From Gibbula magus (Eukaryota; Mollusca; Gastropoda; Trochida; Trochidae): a stretch of DNA of 64,000 nt. The notes beneath the pieces were generated by a model that saw only the letters and a list, made by a program, of their open reading frames with translations, ran no database searches and was not told where the DNA came from. The stretch covers positions 78,480,593 to 78,544,592 of the forward strand of contig OW388289.1 of the NCBI GenBank assembly GCA_936450465.1, given 5' to 3'. Shown in pieces: positions 48,093 through 60,500 of the stretch (position 1 is the first letter of the stretch; each line of letters begins with the position of its first letter). The position numbers and the translations under genes were made by a program.

Positions 48093-48329
48093 TGTGATTG
48101 CTCCAGACAGTGTTTGAAAGAACCAATACTAGATACCATACCAAGCTAAAATTGTCAACACATGCGTTTAATTCAGTAGAGCCCCTCCTATCGCTTATAG
48201 CTAGAGCACAAGCGAAATAATTCTGTAATTATATGTTCTTGAGATTCTTATATGCCTTATACGATTGGAAAGTGATATATTTGCTCAAATTGTTTCTTTG
48301 TTGGTGGTTTCCTAGGCTAATCTCATCAC

Positions 48330-49080
48330 TACTCCATTTACTGGTCATGATTTGTGCTCTGTAATCTTCATCTGAAATCTGGATGACAGGAAATAACCCG
48401 AGAGGAGAGGCGGGCGAGCTGGTTACTATGACAAATATGTTATTTATAAGGTTAAGCCAGCCAGTATACCATGTTGGATAATGTAGCTTGATAGCTAATA
48501 TTAGGCTAATCCCGATCTCATCAAACGTTAAGCCTAACCTGTTACTTGATATATAAAAGGCGTCTTTATAGGGTCTCCATCAAAACCTCCAAATTAGCCT
48601 GATCAAGGAGCATTGTAAGAAGAGCAGACGAAACATTTGAGATGTCGTCTGCCCAGCAGTGACAGACAACTCAATTTGGCCGAACTTGTAGCTATGTAAG
48701 AGTGCCAAGAGATGTGGTATCCTCAGTGCTGTTCTACACGTAGTAGAGCCAGGTAAAGATCTGTAGTTATCTGTACTACACAACCACTTTCACAATGAGG
48801 GAGGGCTGGGAACCAAGGTGGGCGGGAGAGGCGGCGCGATGCATTGTGGGAGAACAATGGCGCCTGACAGATGCGTGAAGCGGGTGGATGATGGCCGGGT
48901 GCCTGTCGCCGTTGCATTATGTCGCTGTTGATATTTATGTCTGTTTGTATTTATACTACGGCGAGTTTGTCTAGCTGAGAGGGCCTGCTTGTGGGTAAAC
49001 GATCCTTGGCGTACCCCACACAATACTTGGAAGTGACGAGTGACAAGCCATTGCCTCAAGTGTATCATTATCATCCGTCG
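48330..49080. promoter_or_regulatory. GC-elevated island, candidate regulatory block
   Basis: Non-repetitive mixed sequence with a G-rich part near 48785-48840. Minus-strand frames (48580-48783, 48790-49074) have no domains. Confidence 0.25.
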
Positions 49081-49149
49081 TTACTAAGGAGAGTCCTTAA
49101 TTGCATTTCATCAACATTTCTGTAGGTATTTATTTTGTATGTTGTTATT

Positions 49150-49400
49150 TCAGCTAAGGGTGAGGGTGGTGTCCCTAGCGTTCAATGTCAAGCAACTCAA
49201 AAAACAGACGTTCCTCGCCGGACTGAAATACTCAATCTTGGCAGTTACGCCATTGTGACCATATTCTAAGTTTCTTCCAATAATGGAAGGGTACACTTGT
49301 TGGCGACGCCGGGATTCGAACACCCACTCAGAGCTGTCAGCCACCGTGATGGCGACAACAACAAGACGACTACAGCCAGCTACAGAAGGTGCCGACTGTT
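49150..49400 (-). mobile_element. tRNA-derived SINE-like element
   Basis: On the minus strand an A-box-like TGGCTGTAGTC (about 49360-49370) is followed about 55 bases later by a B box GTGTTCGAATCCCGG (about 49303-49317). The wide spacing fits a tRNA with a long variable arm (Ser or Leu). Downstream is a non-tRNA body. The stretch CTCTGAG plus B box resembles the element at 59715. Ends and target duplication were not resolved. Confidence 0.5.
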
Positions 49401-49404
49401 ACAG

Positions 49405-50010
49405 AACAATGCGGCCATTTTCTCAGGTGCCAAAGACTATGTTTACACAATAAAAGAGCCATTATTCAACACCATATTAAATAACGATTCCGTGAAAGGA
49501 GAATTGCAGAATTATTCATAATGTTGCTATTTAATCAAATATTTACAAAAGACGGAATATCATGAATTATTCCGAATAATTGGTTATTATAAATTATGAG
49601 CGAAATTAATTTGATAGTTGTTTACTCTGGTACATAATATCAGTGGTATTATTATGAACTCTTGGATCAACAAAGCTTTTCTCGGCTTAAAGGTTGCAGT
49701 ATGAGTGTTCCAGTTACGTTAATAAAAGGTTTAAACTGGATAACAATGATGATGAACTGCACGAGAACACCATATTTTAAATAAAATGATAACGAACAGT
49801 TTTTAGATCATCTGCCGTATTATTTGTTTCTGAAAATACAAGCGTATTTCGATTATCGAACCAATAAAGTGTTCGTATGAACTAATGCAATGTTATTCTA
49901 CGCATGCACTACGATATCGGCGGAGTTTGAAATCTAACAGAAGAAAGACGAAGATTTTTTGTGTCACAAGTTACAATTCGAAAGACATTGACATAAGACG
50001 AGACACTAAA
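49405..50010. other. AT-rich noncoding stretch
   Basis: Nothing recognised. Confidence 0.4.
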
Positions 50011-50011
50011 G

Positions 50012-50013
<2 letters not shown>

Positions 50014-50098
<85 letters not shown>

Positions 50099-50123
50099 CA
50101 GGTGTGTATATATATATACACGG

Positions 50124-50199
<76 letters not shown>

Positions 50200-50346
50200 A
50201 GTTGAATAGGGTTGCACGTGAAGTAAATGTATATAGAAATAAAATACTTAAGACGACACTTGCTGTAGATATCATTTTAATATTAAAATGATATCTACAG
50301 CAAGTGTCGTCTGAAGTATTATATATATATATATATATATATATAT
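50014..50346. repeat. (TA)n microsatellite cluster
   Basis: Long TA runs lie at about 50016-50094, 50106-50118, 50126-50195 and 50318-50346. The first three are separated by short ggtgtg/cgggtg interruptions, and the last flanks a palindrome. Exact lengths in such runs are prone to assembly error. Confidence 0.95.
50243..50320. repeat. 78-bp loopless palindrome
   Basis: Arms of 39 bases are perfectly complementary except one mismatch (50250 against 50313). The centre falls at 50281/50282 within atcattttaat-attaaaatgat, with no spacer. A TA run abuts the right end. It can extrude as a cruciform or fold as a hairpin. Confidence 0.95.
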
Positions 50347-50349
50347 TAG

Positions 50350-52320
50350 CTAAAAAGTTATTTTACCCTGACAAACAAATCCAAATATTCCGTTCTATCA
50401 AACTGCATATTCTTCCTTCTGTGAGACGTTTCTAATGGCTCTGTGTGTAACTAAGAATTATCGTGTATGTAACAAACATGATAATTATATAAAGAGAGTT
50501 AATTCTGTCACAATTAGGTGTATAACATATATATTATACTACACCTTGTTGGAGTAACATGTTTATTATAGCAAACTACGTGTCATAACATATTATACTC
50601 AGCCTGCATTATACACAGGTGTGACCATCATCAGGTAGACTAACAATACAGGTGAATATATCAGTGTGGGTAGATAAACAATACGCAGTATTTCCCACCA
50701 TCTCATCTAACATGACAGGTAATTAACAAGGTAAATGTGCTAATTATGCGTTGAAAGGTTTGTCGTATCACCTTTAAAGATAACAAGATAGAACATATTA
50801 TAATGACATGGTTACAGGATTTTTAATGAGATGATATTCACAGATGATAACTAGCCTTATGCAATATAGTGTTTATCAAGCTGTATTTAGCTAAGATGAA
50901 TAACAAAAACAAAACAAACGATAATAACAACAGCACATGAAATCGGAAATGAAAAATAACTACTTATGTTTTTTTTCATATCGTGATTAATAACATTTAT
51001 TTAAACAAATTTGAATATGAAGTACATGCAATCAGCAACACACATACAGGTTACAGTTTCTATTCTATATCTGATGGCTAATATCTTCATAGTTTCTCAG
51101 TGTTTTACTTGACACTGAAATATTAAAGACATGTAAACACACATTTAAGGCACCTTTGAGGCATATTAGAAAATGATATATATGATACAGACAATAACTT
51201 TATGGATAATCAATTTCTTTAGATCAGTAGCTGGCGCGTTTAGGTGAAGATACTGACATGGTAATATCAAGCTGGTGAATGAATTTGATTGAAGCATACA
51301 TAAAGATATAATATTCATATACATACAATCATTGTTATAAGTTGAAACCAAAAGGTAAACAAATTAAATAAAAGTTATCCAATATAGAAAAGTTTGTTTA
51401 CAAATTAATTTTGAATCACATGTACATGATAGTATACATCGATAGTTCCACACTGTCAGACTGGTTTTTACATTATATATAATTGTTGAATGAATTATTA
51501 AATCGTATGATATTCTTATAACAAATTCAAACCCACAAGCAGTATTTGCTTCCCTCCTCAAAAGCATAATTATTATGTATATTTATTATATACAAATATA
51601 CTTATACTTAATTTTAATATTAACGTATTTTCAACATACAAAGTGACGATGTTATTCGTTAAATTTGACTGTATTGACACAACAAATTACGATGGTTATA
51701 CAAAACCACTTATTATGGATTTATCAAATTGTTTCAATTGTAGCAGAATGAAATGTCCACGAGCACGCACACATAATAATGCACATATCATATACGTTGG
51801 TTTGATTGTATTCAATTTAACCGTTTTCGTGTTTTGTAAAATAAATATAATCCATAATACTATTTATTAATAAAAGCAGAGTCAAGACATGACAAAACGT
51901 TTTTGGTATTCAAAGCAAAGTATATCTTGTTCACCAAACCAAAGTCTTTGGACAGCATGACCTGGCGGTAATGTGTTCGATAATGTCAATAAACCTTAAA
52001 TCCTTGCATTAGCACATTGACCTCAAATCTCACCTTACATCCGACTTATGATAGGGCAATAGTCGCTTTTCAAAATTATAAACTTTGTTTTCGATTAGTA
52101 AAAACATGATTGAAATCCATGTCCATTGTTTGCTTTTGTTCAGCAAGTCTTACTATCTGAGCTACTTATCTAATTTGTGCATGTCTCTATTAAACAGAAT
52201 AATCAGTATGATTGCTGTGAATTGAGATCAAATGTATCCCTGTTAAACTCCTATTGTTCACCCCCATGTTCAAATGTGGAATGTCATTTCACGTAGTATA
52301 TATCCCTATCATTCAATCAT
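50350..52320. other. AT-rich noncoding stretch
   Basis: No gene supported; short frames (51643-51870 and others) have no motif. Confidence 0.4.
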
Positions 52321-53245
52321 AGCCAAACATAACGGGTGTTCGCTAGAACCCGAGACGGTTCAGGCGGTTATTTATGAAAACAGTCAATAATTAACCCTTT
52401 CAGAGTCCGAGACGAGAAAAACCCACATAACGGTATCATATGATATCGACACCCGGCTGGTGAGCAGTTTAATTATGTGTATGAAGTCTGATTATGCTGA
52501 TTATATCTAAAGATGGCTATTTTCTCGGAAAGGGCGTTTTTGCTGGAGAAACTCGATCTCACATCAAGAGTACCGCCTGTCTGCGATGTTCCAGCACTAG
52601 CCTCGCCAGCGTCTTTAATTAAGGGCAAGTGTGAAAACACCCTTCGTCTCACACCGAGTCTCCCTCCCTCCCTCTGCAGTCGTCCTGCTCGGAGACCCTG
52701 ACGCGTGGAGGGTAAGGTGAACTCCGTGTTGACAACGATGACTAATATAACTATCCAAACTGAACAAAATGTCGTAACAAGCGAAAGAAATGATCCTCAA
52801 AACAAGAAACGTAAATGAGCACTGCCGACCTGATGGTCGTGATTTGAGTCGGCGTGTTATCCGCACAATTGATGACGGGGTCCCACGGGAATACGTCATT
52901 TTCACAACCTCGCCGCTCAAGTGTGAAACTCAAATCGTTGATTAATGAACTTGAGTTCTCAGCTGTGCAAAATGAGTTCTAGGAAGAAAATATTTGCAAA
53001 TACAGCATGCAAGACCTCCCGCTTGAGTTGGGCCACACAGCGCGACCTCCCAAGGGTTGGAGGTGTTAGGGGAAGGGGGTCGGGAGCGGGGGTACTGCAT
53101 CGGGAGCGTCCCTCCCTCAGTCCAACACAACGTTGGGGGTGGGGTCGGCCTGTCAAGTGATTACTATTTGTTTTCTGTCCTTTTTCAGTCCTCTGTGTTT
53201 TGCGTGGGAAGTGTTACACTATTGTGTATGGGGAGTTAGAATAAC
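52321..53245. promoter_or_regulatory. GC-elevated island, candidate regulatory block
   Basis: Mixed composition with a pyrimidine-rich run (ctccctccctccctctgcag, about 52661-52680) and G-rich sequence at 53055-53150. Contains TATCATATGATA (52435-52446), a 12-base palindrome, and tttaattaa. Overlapping frames on both strands indicate base composition rather than coding. Confidence 0.3.
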
Positions 53246-54479
53246 GTTTGAGTCTGTTCTCCGAAAAACAATGCATTCACGTAGAAGTATAATCTTATAA
53301 ATACGATATTCTAATCGCCCGCTTTGAAGAAACATTGAAGACTTAATGTCATTGACACTATTTTAAAATATCACCTTTACCAATATGACCATATCAGTTG
53401 CCACGGTTGTGTGTGTAGATTATTGGCGATGAAAAGCGTGAAATGTAACTATCTACAAATAATCGGTTTCATATGAAACACTATACTCATACTCATTAGC
53501 AAATACGTATCCAGGTTCGACTTTCCTGAGAATGATAATGATTTAGGATAATGATGATGCATATTCGGTGTCTTACGCTATTACCTATTCAAAGATGTCT
53601 ACAGCAACTGCATTAGTTCAGATAGGCACTCCGAAGGCGTGGGTCATTGAATTAGTCCCAGTTATATGTATGTAGTTTATGAAGTGTTAGCATAACTTAT
53701 CCAAAGACTATGCAAGTCTGTTTTGCTTACAACAACGGGTTCCGTCAACGGAGGTCAGATTGCATAAAGCTCTAAGGTCTTAACATACTTTAGCGCTGAG
53801 GTTGTTTTGAGGAAAGATGGCACAGACTACAATGATTGAAGGGTAGAGGGACCATGGAACTACCATGTGATGTTTCTAACTCCACGTGTCCTAGGGGAGG
53901 CGTTGTGAAGCAGGTCACGAGATTTGAAGCGTCAATGAGGCGAGTTCTCCTTTGGTGCTAGACTTTACACCTCGCTGAGACACCAGTTAAATTGAAAGTT
54001 ATTTCAGAGTGTCTCCAATACTGATGAACCGTCAACCTCTCACACCACCCAATGATATGCTCTTCATGTTTGCTTTGAAACTTTCACACATTTTTAATTT
54101 CGCATTCATATTCAAATACAAAATTAATATTCAAATTTCGCGTTTTATGTTTAAACGCGAAAAGATGTGAGATACGAAAAACGTGAACTTTATTATGTAG
54201 CTGCATTTGGCATTTATATAATACTTGCATTTCTTCCGTTCGTTTATAATGGAAACGTGTAAAAAAATATGAGCTAAATGAGGCCTCCATCTTAAGTATA
54301 TAAATAAATATAAACAATATCAACACATTAATGTCTACACAATGAGTGTGGAGAAGCGATCACACCCCAAATAAAATCATTTAAAACACTATAACCATAA
54401 AACTTGAAATATAAAAACAAAAATAAACATGTAAATAATTTCACGAGTGTCAACCGAGATTTTCACTTAATCTTTTTTC
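53246..54479. other. Noncoding stretch, nothing recognised
   Basis: No gene or repeat recognised. Confidence 0.35.
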
Positions 54480-55180
54480 AGTAACGTAGTTTTGAACACA
54501 AAGGATAAATGACTGCCCATCTGTAGGGTGTCGGCGCTAACAAAGACTGGTAGATGTTTATTTAAGAGCACTCGTCAGATAGAGCTAGCTCGGTTGTAGC
54601 ACCTGGCCTTGTCACCTTCAATATATCAGTTTGATCAGCGCTGTCAGGTCTGGTGCCAGTCATATGTATCCTCTTGCTACATAGGTAACATCATCTCTCA
54701 TTATCCCCCACTATTGAACTGGTAGGCATTTTAGTTTTTTCTTCCATTTTCACTATTGAAAGCTTAGTTCTAACACAACATAATGCTCTTTTATCATTTG
54801 TCCAACTACAAGAGGATTACGAGCTGCAAAAGAATAGCTGCAAGCTAAAGACTTGTCTAGATGACAAATCTGACTAAATTTAATGTGTCTTAAATAATCC
54901 TCTTAGGAATTTTCCTGAAAGGGCGAATAAGGGCATATAATTAACTCCCTCGCTCTTCAAATGCACATAGGGGCTCGTTCGATGGTGATTAGAAATAATT
55001 TAGCGCATAAAAGAACATTCATGGTTACTTGATCTTTAATCGCTCCGCACCGATCCTATTGACCGCTAAACGACGCTAGTCGTAGGGGAAACATCATCTT
55101 TGACGCCTTTTAACTGTCAAATACTATTTTCCCGAAACTTGTCTCATGTTTTAAAGACGCGGGTGGAGATTGTCTCAAAT
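54480..55180. promoter_or_regulatory. Moderately GC-elevated block, weak regulatory candidate
   Basis: Non-repetitive, no open frame of note. Listed because its composition departs from the flanks; nothing more can be said. Confidence 0.15.
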
Positions 55181-56300
55181 TTTCAGATACCATTTTATCA
55201 ATGATGAAGATGCTATTAAGCAAACTAATGTGAAAATGGATACATTTTCCAAAATTTAATTACAAAACGTAATTGTTTTATTCTTTATTATCCACATTCT
55301 TATTAAATAATGTGAAATATTTGCTTGCAGTGGGATTAAGATGTTTCAGTTCGTTATCAGACAACAGATAATTCAATCATTTTGCCATAACGTGTTCTTA
55401 TGGCATGTCATCTAAGAATCTAAATTTATGCAACTTAAAACGATGGTAAATAAATGTATTTCTTTCATTTTATTTGTGAATGCCATCAGTTAACCAGAAC
55501 GTCAAATTTTTGCTACAAAAAAAGTAAAAAAAATAACCGGACCCGGTAAACTTACAAAGTGTGATAGCAGGATGATATATTTTTACCAAAAAACAAATCT
55601 ATTTCCTTTCAAGTTACGATAAACATTTCTTTCACTAAAGAATATGAGTAGAATACAATTAATTCATGAATCGGTTATTGAAAACATCTTTTTAATAATT
55701 ATATATTTTTAATCACAATAAATGTATCACTAAATTTTCGTGGAAACAATTTTCAGGGAAAATGGTATAATTTATGTTATCTAGAATAAGCATTCGATTT
55801 GTAGTTGTAAATGAAATGCTATCTTTTTCTCCCTTTGGATGTTTTCAAATGAATATGTCAAAATTCTTTCTTATGTCACTTTAAAATGATTAAAATCACA
55901 GTTGTGTTTCTTAACTGCATTTGTTTCCTGGACTCGATAAGCCATGTCCCGTGAAAACGATTAATCGTATTTGAAGAAAATGGTGCGATATATACGGGCA
56001 TTGGTGGTGGAACTCTTCAGTGTGAGAGGTCGATTTATAGGTCTCACACAGCAACATGGTTGACCATTCAATAATGGTACCATAATTAAAACTCTACTCT
56101 GAGTGCATATATATAGCTACACCAGCGCCTTTAAACTCTGCAAAGTGGCATTTAATCTTTGTAGAAACGATAAAGTGATAACATGATTCGTTCGTTTTTT
56201 TCTGAAGGATTTTCATGTGATGTTTATCATTATTTCTCCTGAATATTCTATTTCTGATATGTATTTGGCATTGACTTTACTAATATAAATACAAGATGGA
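55181..56300. other. AT-rich noncoding stretch
   Basis: Nothing recognised. Confidence 0.4.
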
Positions 56301-56441
56301 ACAACAATTTCTTATTTGTTTCTGGCAATGTTTCTGGGCAACCTTTTGCTCTTTCTTCAGGTAAATGAGTCCCCTGATCCGCTTGAAGAACGGACAAGAA
56401 GTAGCCCAGAAACATTGTGAGAAACAAATAAGAAAATTGCT
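56301..56441. repeat. 141-nt imperfect hairpin (long inverted repeat)
   Basis: The left arm starting caacaatttcttatttg (56301) pairs with the right arm ending caaataagaaaattgctg (56441) along almost its whole length, leaving a four-base loop (tccc, 56369-56372). I count about ten unpaired positions and one bulged base over roughly 68 pairs, plus five G:T wobbles. A/C mismatches are as frequent as G:T, as expected if an old inverted repeat decays neutrally. It may be a foldback element or an RNA hairpin locus. Confidence 0.85.
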
Positions 56442-56819
56442 GTCTATAAGATTTGTCTTTTATTACCACACCTACCCAAAATGCCTTTGAATAATGACAG
56501 TATTAATTTATCATATTGTATTGATGATATCCAGTTAGGCCTACATGTAAACTGTTATTTTGAAACCATTACAAACCCAGAGGCGTTATACATGTTTGTT
56601 TTACAATGGTATAATGTATGGCACATAAACAATTTGATTTTTTCCCCTTAATGATCCATTATTACTGAATTTCCTCACTTCAAAATACGATTTCTATAAC
56701 ATTAACATTCAATTTGTAGCAAGTATTGAAATCAGATCCTTTTCATTTTTACAAGAAAATAAGAAAATGTCAAACGAACTCTTTTTATATAAAAAAAAGT
56801 TTTGAAAGCAAAATTAGAT

Positions 56820-57370
56820 TATATTTAAATATTTTCAACCGTGGCGCTAAACATTTCTCTCAAGGGAGGGTTGTCTGTTTTTGCAAGTGACTTTACCATG
56901 GGCTGTTCCTACTAATGGCCAAAGACGTGTGTCGGTGCCTGTAATTGCATTCATTATTTGCCATAATACGCCGACAACGTTGTAACAGCGTCACTCCAGA
57001 AAGCTTTTCAGTGTTTCGCTGTTAAATTCTATCATAAACGTATGTCAACTGTTTTCGTGCTTCCTGCGCAGTTATACCAAGTCTAGATGAAAGTAAGCCC
57101 CTCCATAACGTTTCCCAAAATTTGATTACTTTCCAAGTTTGTCAATGGTTGTTGGCGCATGCGCAGTCAAGTTTAAGACGTCCGATTCCATTTATGGTTG
57201 TCGTTTTCCAATCAGTGTCGCATAAAGCTCTCTCCTACCAATTACCATCACATATCGGCAATGGAAGACACGCAAACCTTCTTGCACCGGCACTGTAAAT
57301 CTATAGAACAGAGGCAAGCTCCACTGAGAAACGTGCGATCGTCTTCAACCAAACCATGGACGACGTTCTG
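56820..57370. promoter_or_regulatory. Promoter-like block with NRF1 and CCAAT motifs
   Basis: GCGCATGCGC (57155-57164) is the palindromic NRF1 core, and CCAATCAG lies near 57208. About 190 bases after the NRF1 core ACCATGG provides a Kozak-type ATG (57356), but it opens only MDDVLKG before a stop, with a poor donor. This could be a promoter of an unseen transcript on either strand. Confidence 0.3.
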
Positions 57371-57921
57371 AAGGGTTAACACAAAAAGTAGTCACATAAA
57401 AACTTCGAAAGAAGCGGATTCAGTTTTGTTTTTATGATCATGTATTTTTTTAAATGTTTTTATTGTTCCGAAGTCGTTTTTTAAAATTTGTTATTTAATT
57501 GTTACATCTTAATAATAATGTAAGACATTATTTCTATAGATATTTTTGCACGTTATTTTTTTTCGCAATTTTAAGAATCGTTTTGGATGTTGTATTTCAA
57601 AAGTATGATTTTTATGTATTGTCACAAAAATACTTTTTATTTCAAATTAGAACTCTTTTTTGCGTTATTTTAACAAATACCTGTTTCGTTTTAAAAAATA
57701 ACGAAATTTGAAATATGCATCAACTTACACGATAAACCTAACATTAAAACCTAGTTTAGTTTCAACTGAACCCTAAAACTTAATTTCTTGTGTTAAATAT
57801 ATAATAATCATAAATGTATGAGAACAAACTAAAATATAATGAACCAACCTGTGATCTAGCTCAACTCAAACTCAATCCGGCTTCTACATTTGACTGATAC
57901 AATGTAATGTCATACCTAGGG
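57371..57921. other. AT-rich noncoding stretch
   Basis: Open frame 57499-57711 is Phe/Tyr-rich through AT bias; not called. Confidence 0.4.
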
Positions 57922-58413
57922 TTAAAGGTACATTCAGTGTGTTTCATAAAATTTTATTTGGCTTTAATACGTTCCAAATCCCCACATGTATTGTCAACAG
58001 TAAAAATACATTCACTCAGCTTGCATATTTATCCCCAATCGCCAAATATATCATAATTACTAGTTTCCAATTAAAATCGAGTAACATCATTATGCATGTG
58101 TAGAAACCGAAACTGCACGTCCCATTTACAGTAGTTATGTGACCTATTAAACATTATCAACTCAAATTGGTCTTTTTGTCTGTTATAAATAAGATTCCGA
58201 AATTACGTTTGACTCATTGACGCGCGCCACAAGCTGTGCATTGTCTTGTTTTCGATCAGAAATCACTACTTTTACCATCATATCGTCAATATGCTATGCC
58301 TACTATCATCAAAATGGTAGTTTTCGGTAACAATCGGTACTTCTCGATAAAGTAACACTATTTATAACGTTTGCAAAATGTGACTCCCAACAACACAATG
58401 GATGTACCTTTAA
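57922..58413. mobile_element. TTAA-flanked MITE, copy 2
   Basis: TTAA stands at both ends (57922-57925 and 58410-58413). The terminal inverted repeats are AGGTACATTCAGTGTG on the left and AGGTACATCCATTGTG, read inward, on the right. The interior matches the element at 36360-36820 along its length, with about 30 extra bases near 58290-58320. No coding capacity. Confidence 0.85.
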
Positions 58414-59190
58414 GGGCCTCTCTGGTTCCATCACTGCTTACTTTAAATTCAATCAGATATGTACAATTATGTACACAGACGTGGTAACATCATATACAAA
58501 TATATTATATATAAAAAATAAGTTATATAAGTGCACAATATTACATACATCATATATAAAGAGATTTACAATAAACATTTTTTTAAAAATTTGACTAAAA
58601 TGTTACAAACTTGTAAAAAAGGTATTGTAAAAAATATATAGTGTAACATAAAATATTCATAACGTGAATACAGACTTTGAATATCTAGAGGAGTTCATAG
58701 AATATTGTAAACGTTTAGAAGCAACGAAGATAAAGAAAAGTTTCCTACATGGCTAAGGAGGATAATATGACATACCGATGTACGGAAATATGTGAACAAC
58801 AACATAAACGTATAGTGAACACTTGCACTGAAATTAAATATAAATTCTTTGTACGTTTGAATTCAAATTCGGTTTTTGTTACCGTATTCAAACTCATCCA
58901 AGCATGAAACGATACGTTCAGTAGTTTATTCATGTTTAAACTAACTTGAGTCAGTTCACGTGAAGGCATCACTGCATAAAGGGTATTTTTACTCAACAGC
59001 GAAAGTTTTTCTTTTTGGGTATCACCTGAGCTGCGTTCAAATGCTTTTAAACCCTCAGCTGGATATTACTGTAAGGTGTATATAATGCATATTAACTATA
59101 AGTGGCGTAGGATTTCTGGCATGGTGTTCAATTCACGTGATGGTGAGAGTGGAGTTATTGTCAGGACTGGTAACAGTAACCTTTACTTGT
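58414..59190. other. AT-rich noncoding stretch
   Basis: Nothing recognised. Confidence 0.4.
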
Positions 59191-59194
59191 GCTG

Positions 59195-59350
59195 CAGTGG
59201 TAGTGGTAGTGGATTTGGAAATGGTAATGATAGTGGTAATGGTAGTAGCAGTTGTAGTGACGTGGTAGTAAGTATGTCAGTGGTAGTAATAACAGTCGTA
59301 ATAATGTAATTATATCAATAATAATAATAGTAGTAGTAGCAGCAGCAGCG

Positions 59351-59392
<42 letters not shown>

Positions 59393-59406
59393 ATGGTAGT
59401 AGTATT
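59195..59406. repeat. (GGTAGT)/(TAG)n degenerate microsatellite
   Basis: Begins as ggtagt/ggtaat variants and becomes purer TAG and CAG runs after 59328. The Thr-rich and Gly/Ser-rich frames through it are repeat artefacts. Confidence 0.9.
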
Positions 59407-59714
59407 AAAACATAGAAGACGTGCATCATTTGTGAGTATTATTTTAATTTCAAGGCCTAAAAACACAGAAATAATAAGCCATTTCATAAACATACACACC
59501 TATATTTAAGATAATTTTGAAACATATCATATCATATATATCTTCACAAGTTCATCGATTCCTCATATTCCGCTACCGTTTGCTAGCTGGTGCAATGTAA
59601 GTATAACATGTTATGTTGAAAAGACAAAGATGTTGGATCGTCACGATGTCTGTTCTAACATTGTTCAATATAGTAAAATTAGCTTAACTATCGATTGTTG
59701 GACCTCGATTTGTC

Positions 59715-59830
59715 GATGCGAAATGGTCGTGTGGTAAGCTGTTGGTACAGTCAATGCTGGCGATAGTTGCCTTACTCTGAGGGCGTGGGTTCGAATCCCG
59801 CATGGGACTCGGCCCGAAAAAGTACAAGAA
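59715..59830 (+). mobile_element. tRNA(Ser/Leu)-like SINE head
   Basis: TGGTCGTGTGGTAAG matches the D-arm/A box of class II tRNAs, and GGGTTCGAATCCCG supplies the T arm, with five-base stem gtggg/cccgc closing TTCGAAT. A to B spacing of about 64 bases fits a long variable arm. The 3' acceptor strand (atgggac) has no matching 5' strand, so it is not a working tRNA; a SINE head or tRNA pseudogene is more likely. Confidence 0.6.
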
Positions 59831-60008
59831 TTTGTACTATTGAAGGTAGTGTTATCCCAAATATAACCATGTTATATTTCTGCACTATCTAAATGGTAAG
59901 TATTTTTAATTGTTCAATATAGTTATTTTACGTTTTGTATTTACATGTCAACGTATTGAAAATAGGTACAAACATTGAACCAATTAGCAATTTGACTGGA
60001 AAAAAACA

Positions 60009-60500
60009 TTAAGATACGCCCGGGCTATTTGATAACGAAGATTTAATTTGTGTACCATTGCCGCTATCATCACGAGTGTTTTGTACTGTGTATCGTTCCC
60101 GGGTTCTACTTACAGTAGAAGTGTCGGATGCATTACGTCGCTGAGCGGAATACTTAACCGTTCTATGTGAAAAGGCTCGTTCTAGGGACACAGGGCGCTG
60201 CGGTGAGCTTGTTTGCTCGTTGCTGTCGCTCCAAGTGGAAGGGAGATAATTCATGTCATACTTATGTAAACTTGGTGATGGAGAGCCCGGTGGATATTTG
60301 TGCATGTTTCAATAGTCAATGGGAGATTTGGGTGGACACATTTGTCGCTTGATAAACATATAAAAGACCGTTTTAGTGGTTTGACAGAAAGTTATCACTC
60401 CAGGTGATTGAGAGCGCGGAGGCAAGAGGGGTGGTTGCTCTGAGAGCGGGAACAAGATGGTGGCTGTGTGATCAGAGCTAGAGTAATCACTAATTAGCAA
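60009..60500 (-). CDS. Coding-like segment, possible 3' exon(s), unidentified
   Basis: Two abutting minus-strand frames look protein-like. One (60309-60500) includes SDYSSSDHTATILFPLSEQ and a proline-rich PPLLPPRSQSPG. The next (60009-60305) reads SPSLHKYDMNYLPSTWSD, SSPQRPVSLERAF, then a Ser/Thr/Arg-rich tail to a TAA. The second frame is closed upstream by TGA immediately before its ATG. An exon junction between them, for instance after SQSPG, is possible but the donor (GTGATA) is weak. It resembles a disordered cytoplasmic tail. No domain or family is recognised, and no upstream exon was identified to the right. Confidence 0.3.

Noticed and set aside
49885..50217. Poly-(Tyr-Ile) frames on both strands
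   Set aside because: Translation of (TA)n runs.
59161..59499. Thr-rich minus-strand frame and Gly/Ser-rich plus-strand frame
   Set aside because: Both arise from the TAG/GGTAGT microsatellite.
59715..59830. Functional tRNA gene
   Set aside because: The T arm is good but the 5' acceptor strand does not pair with atgggac, so a working tRNA is unlikely.
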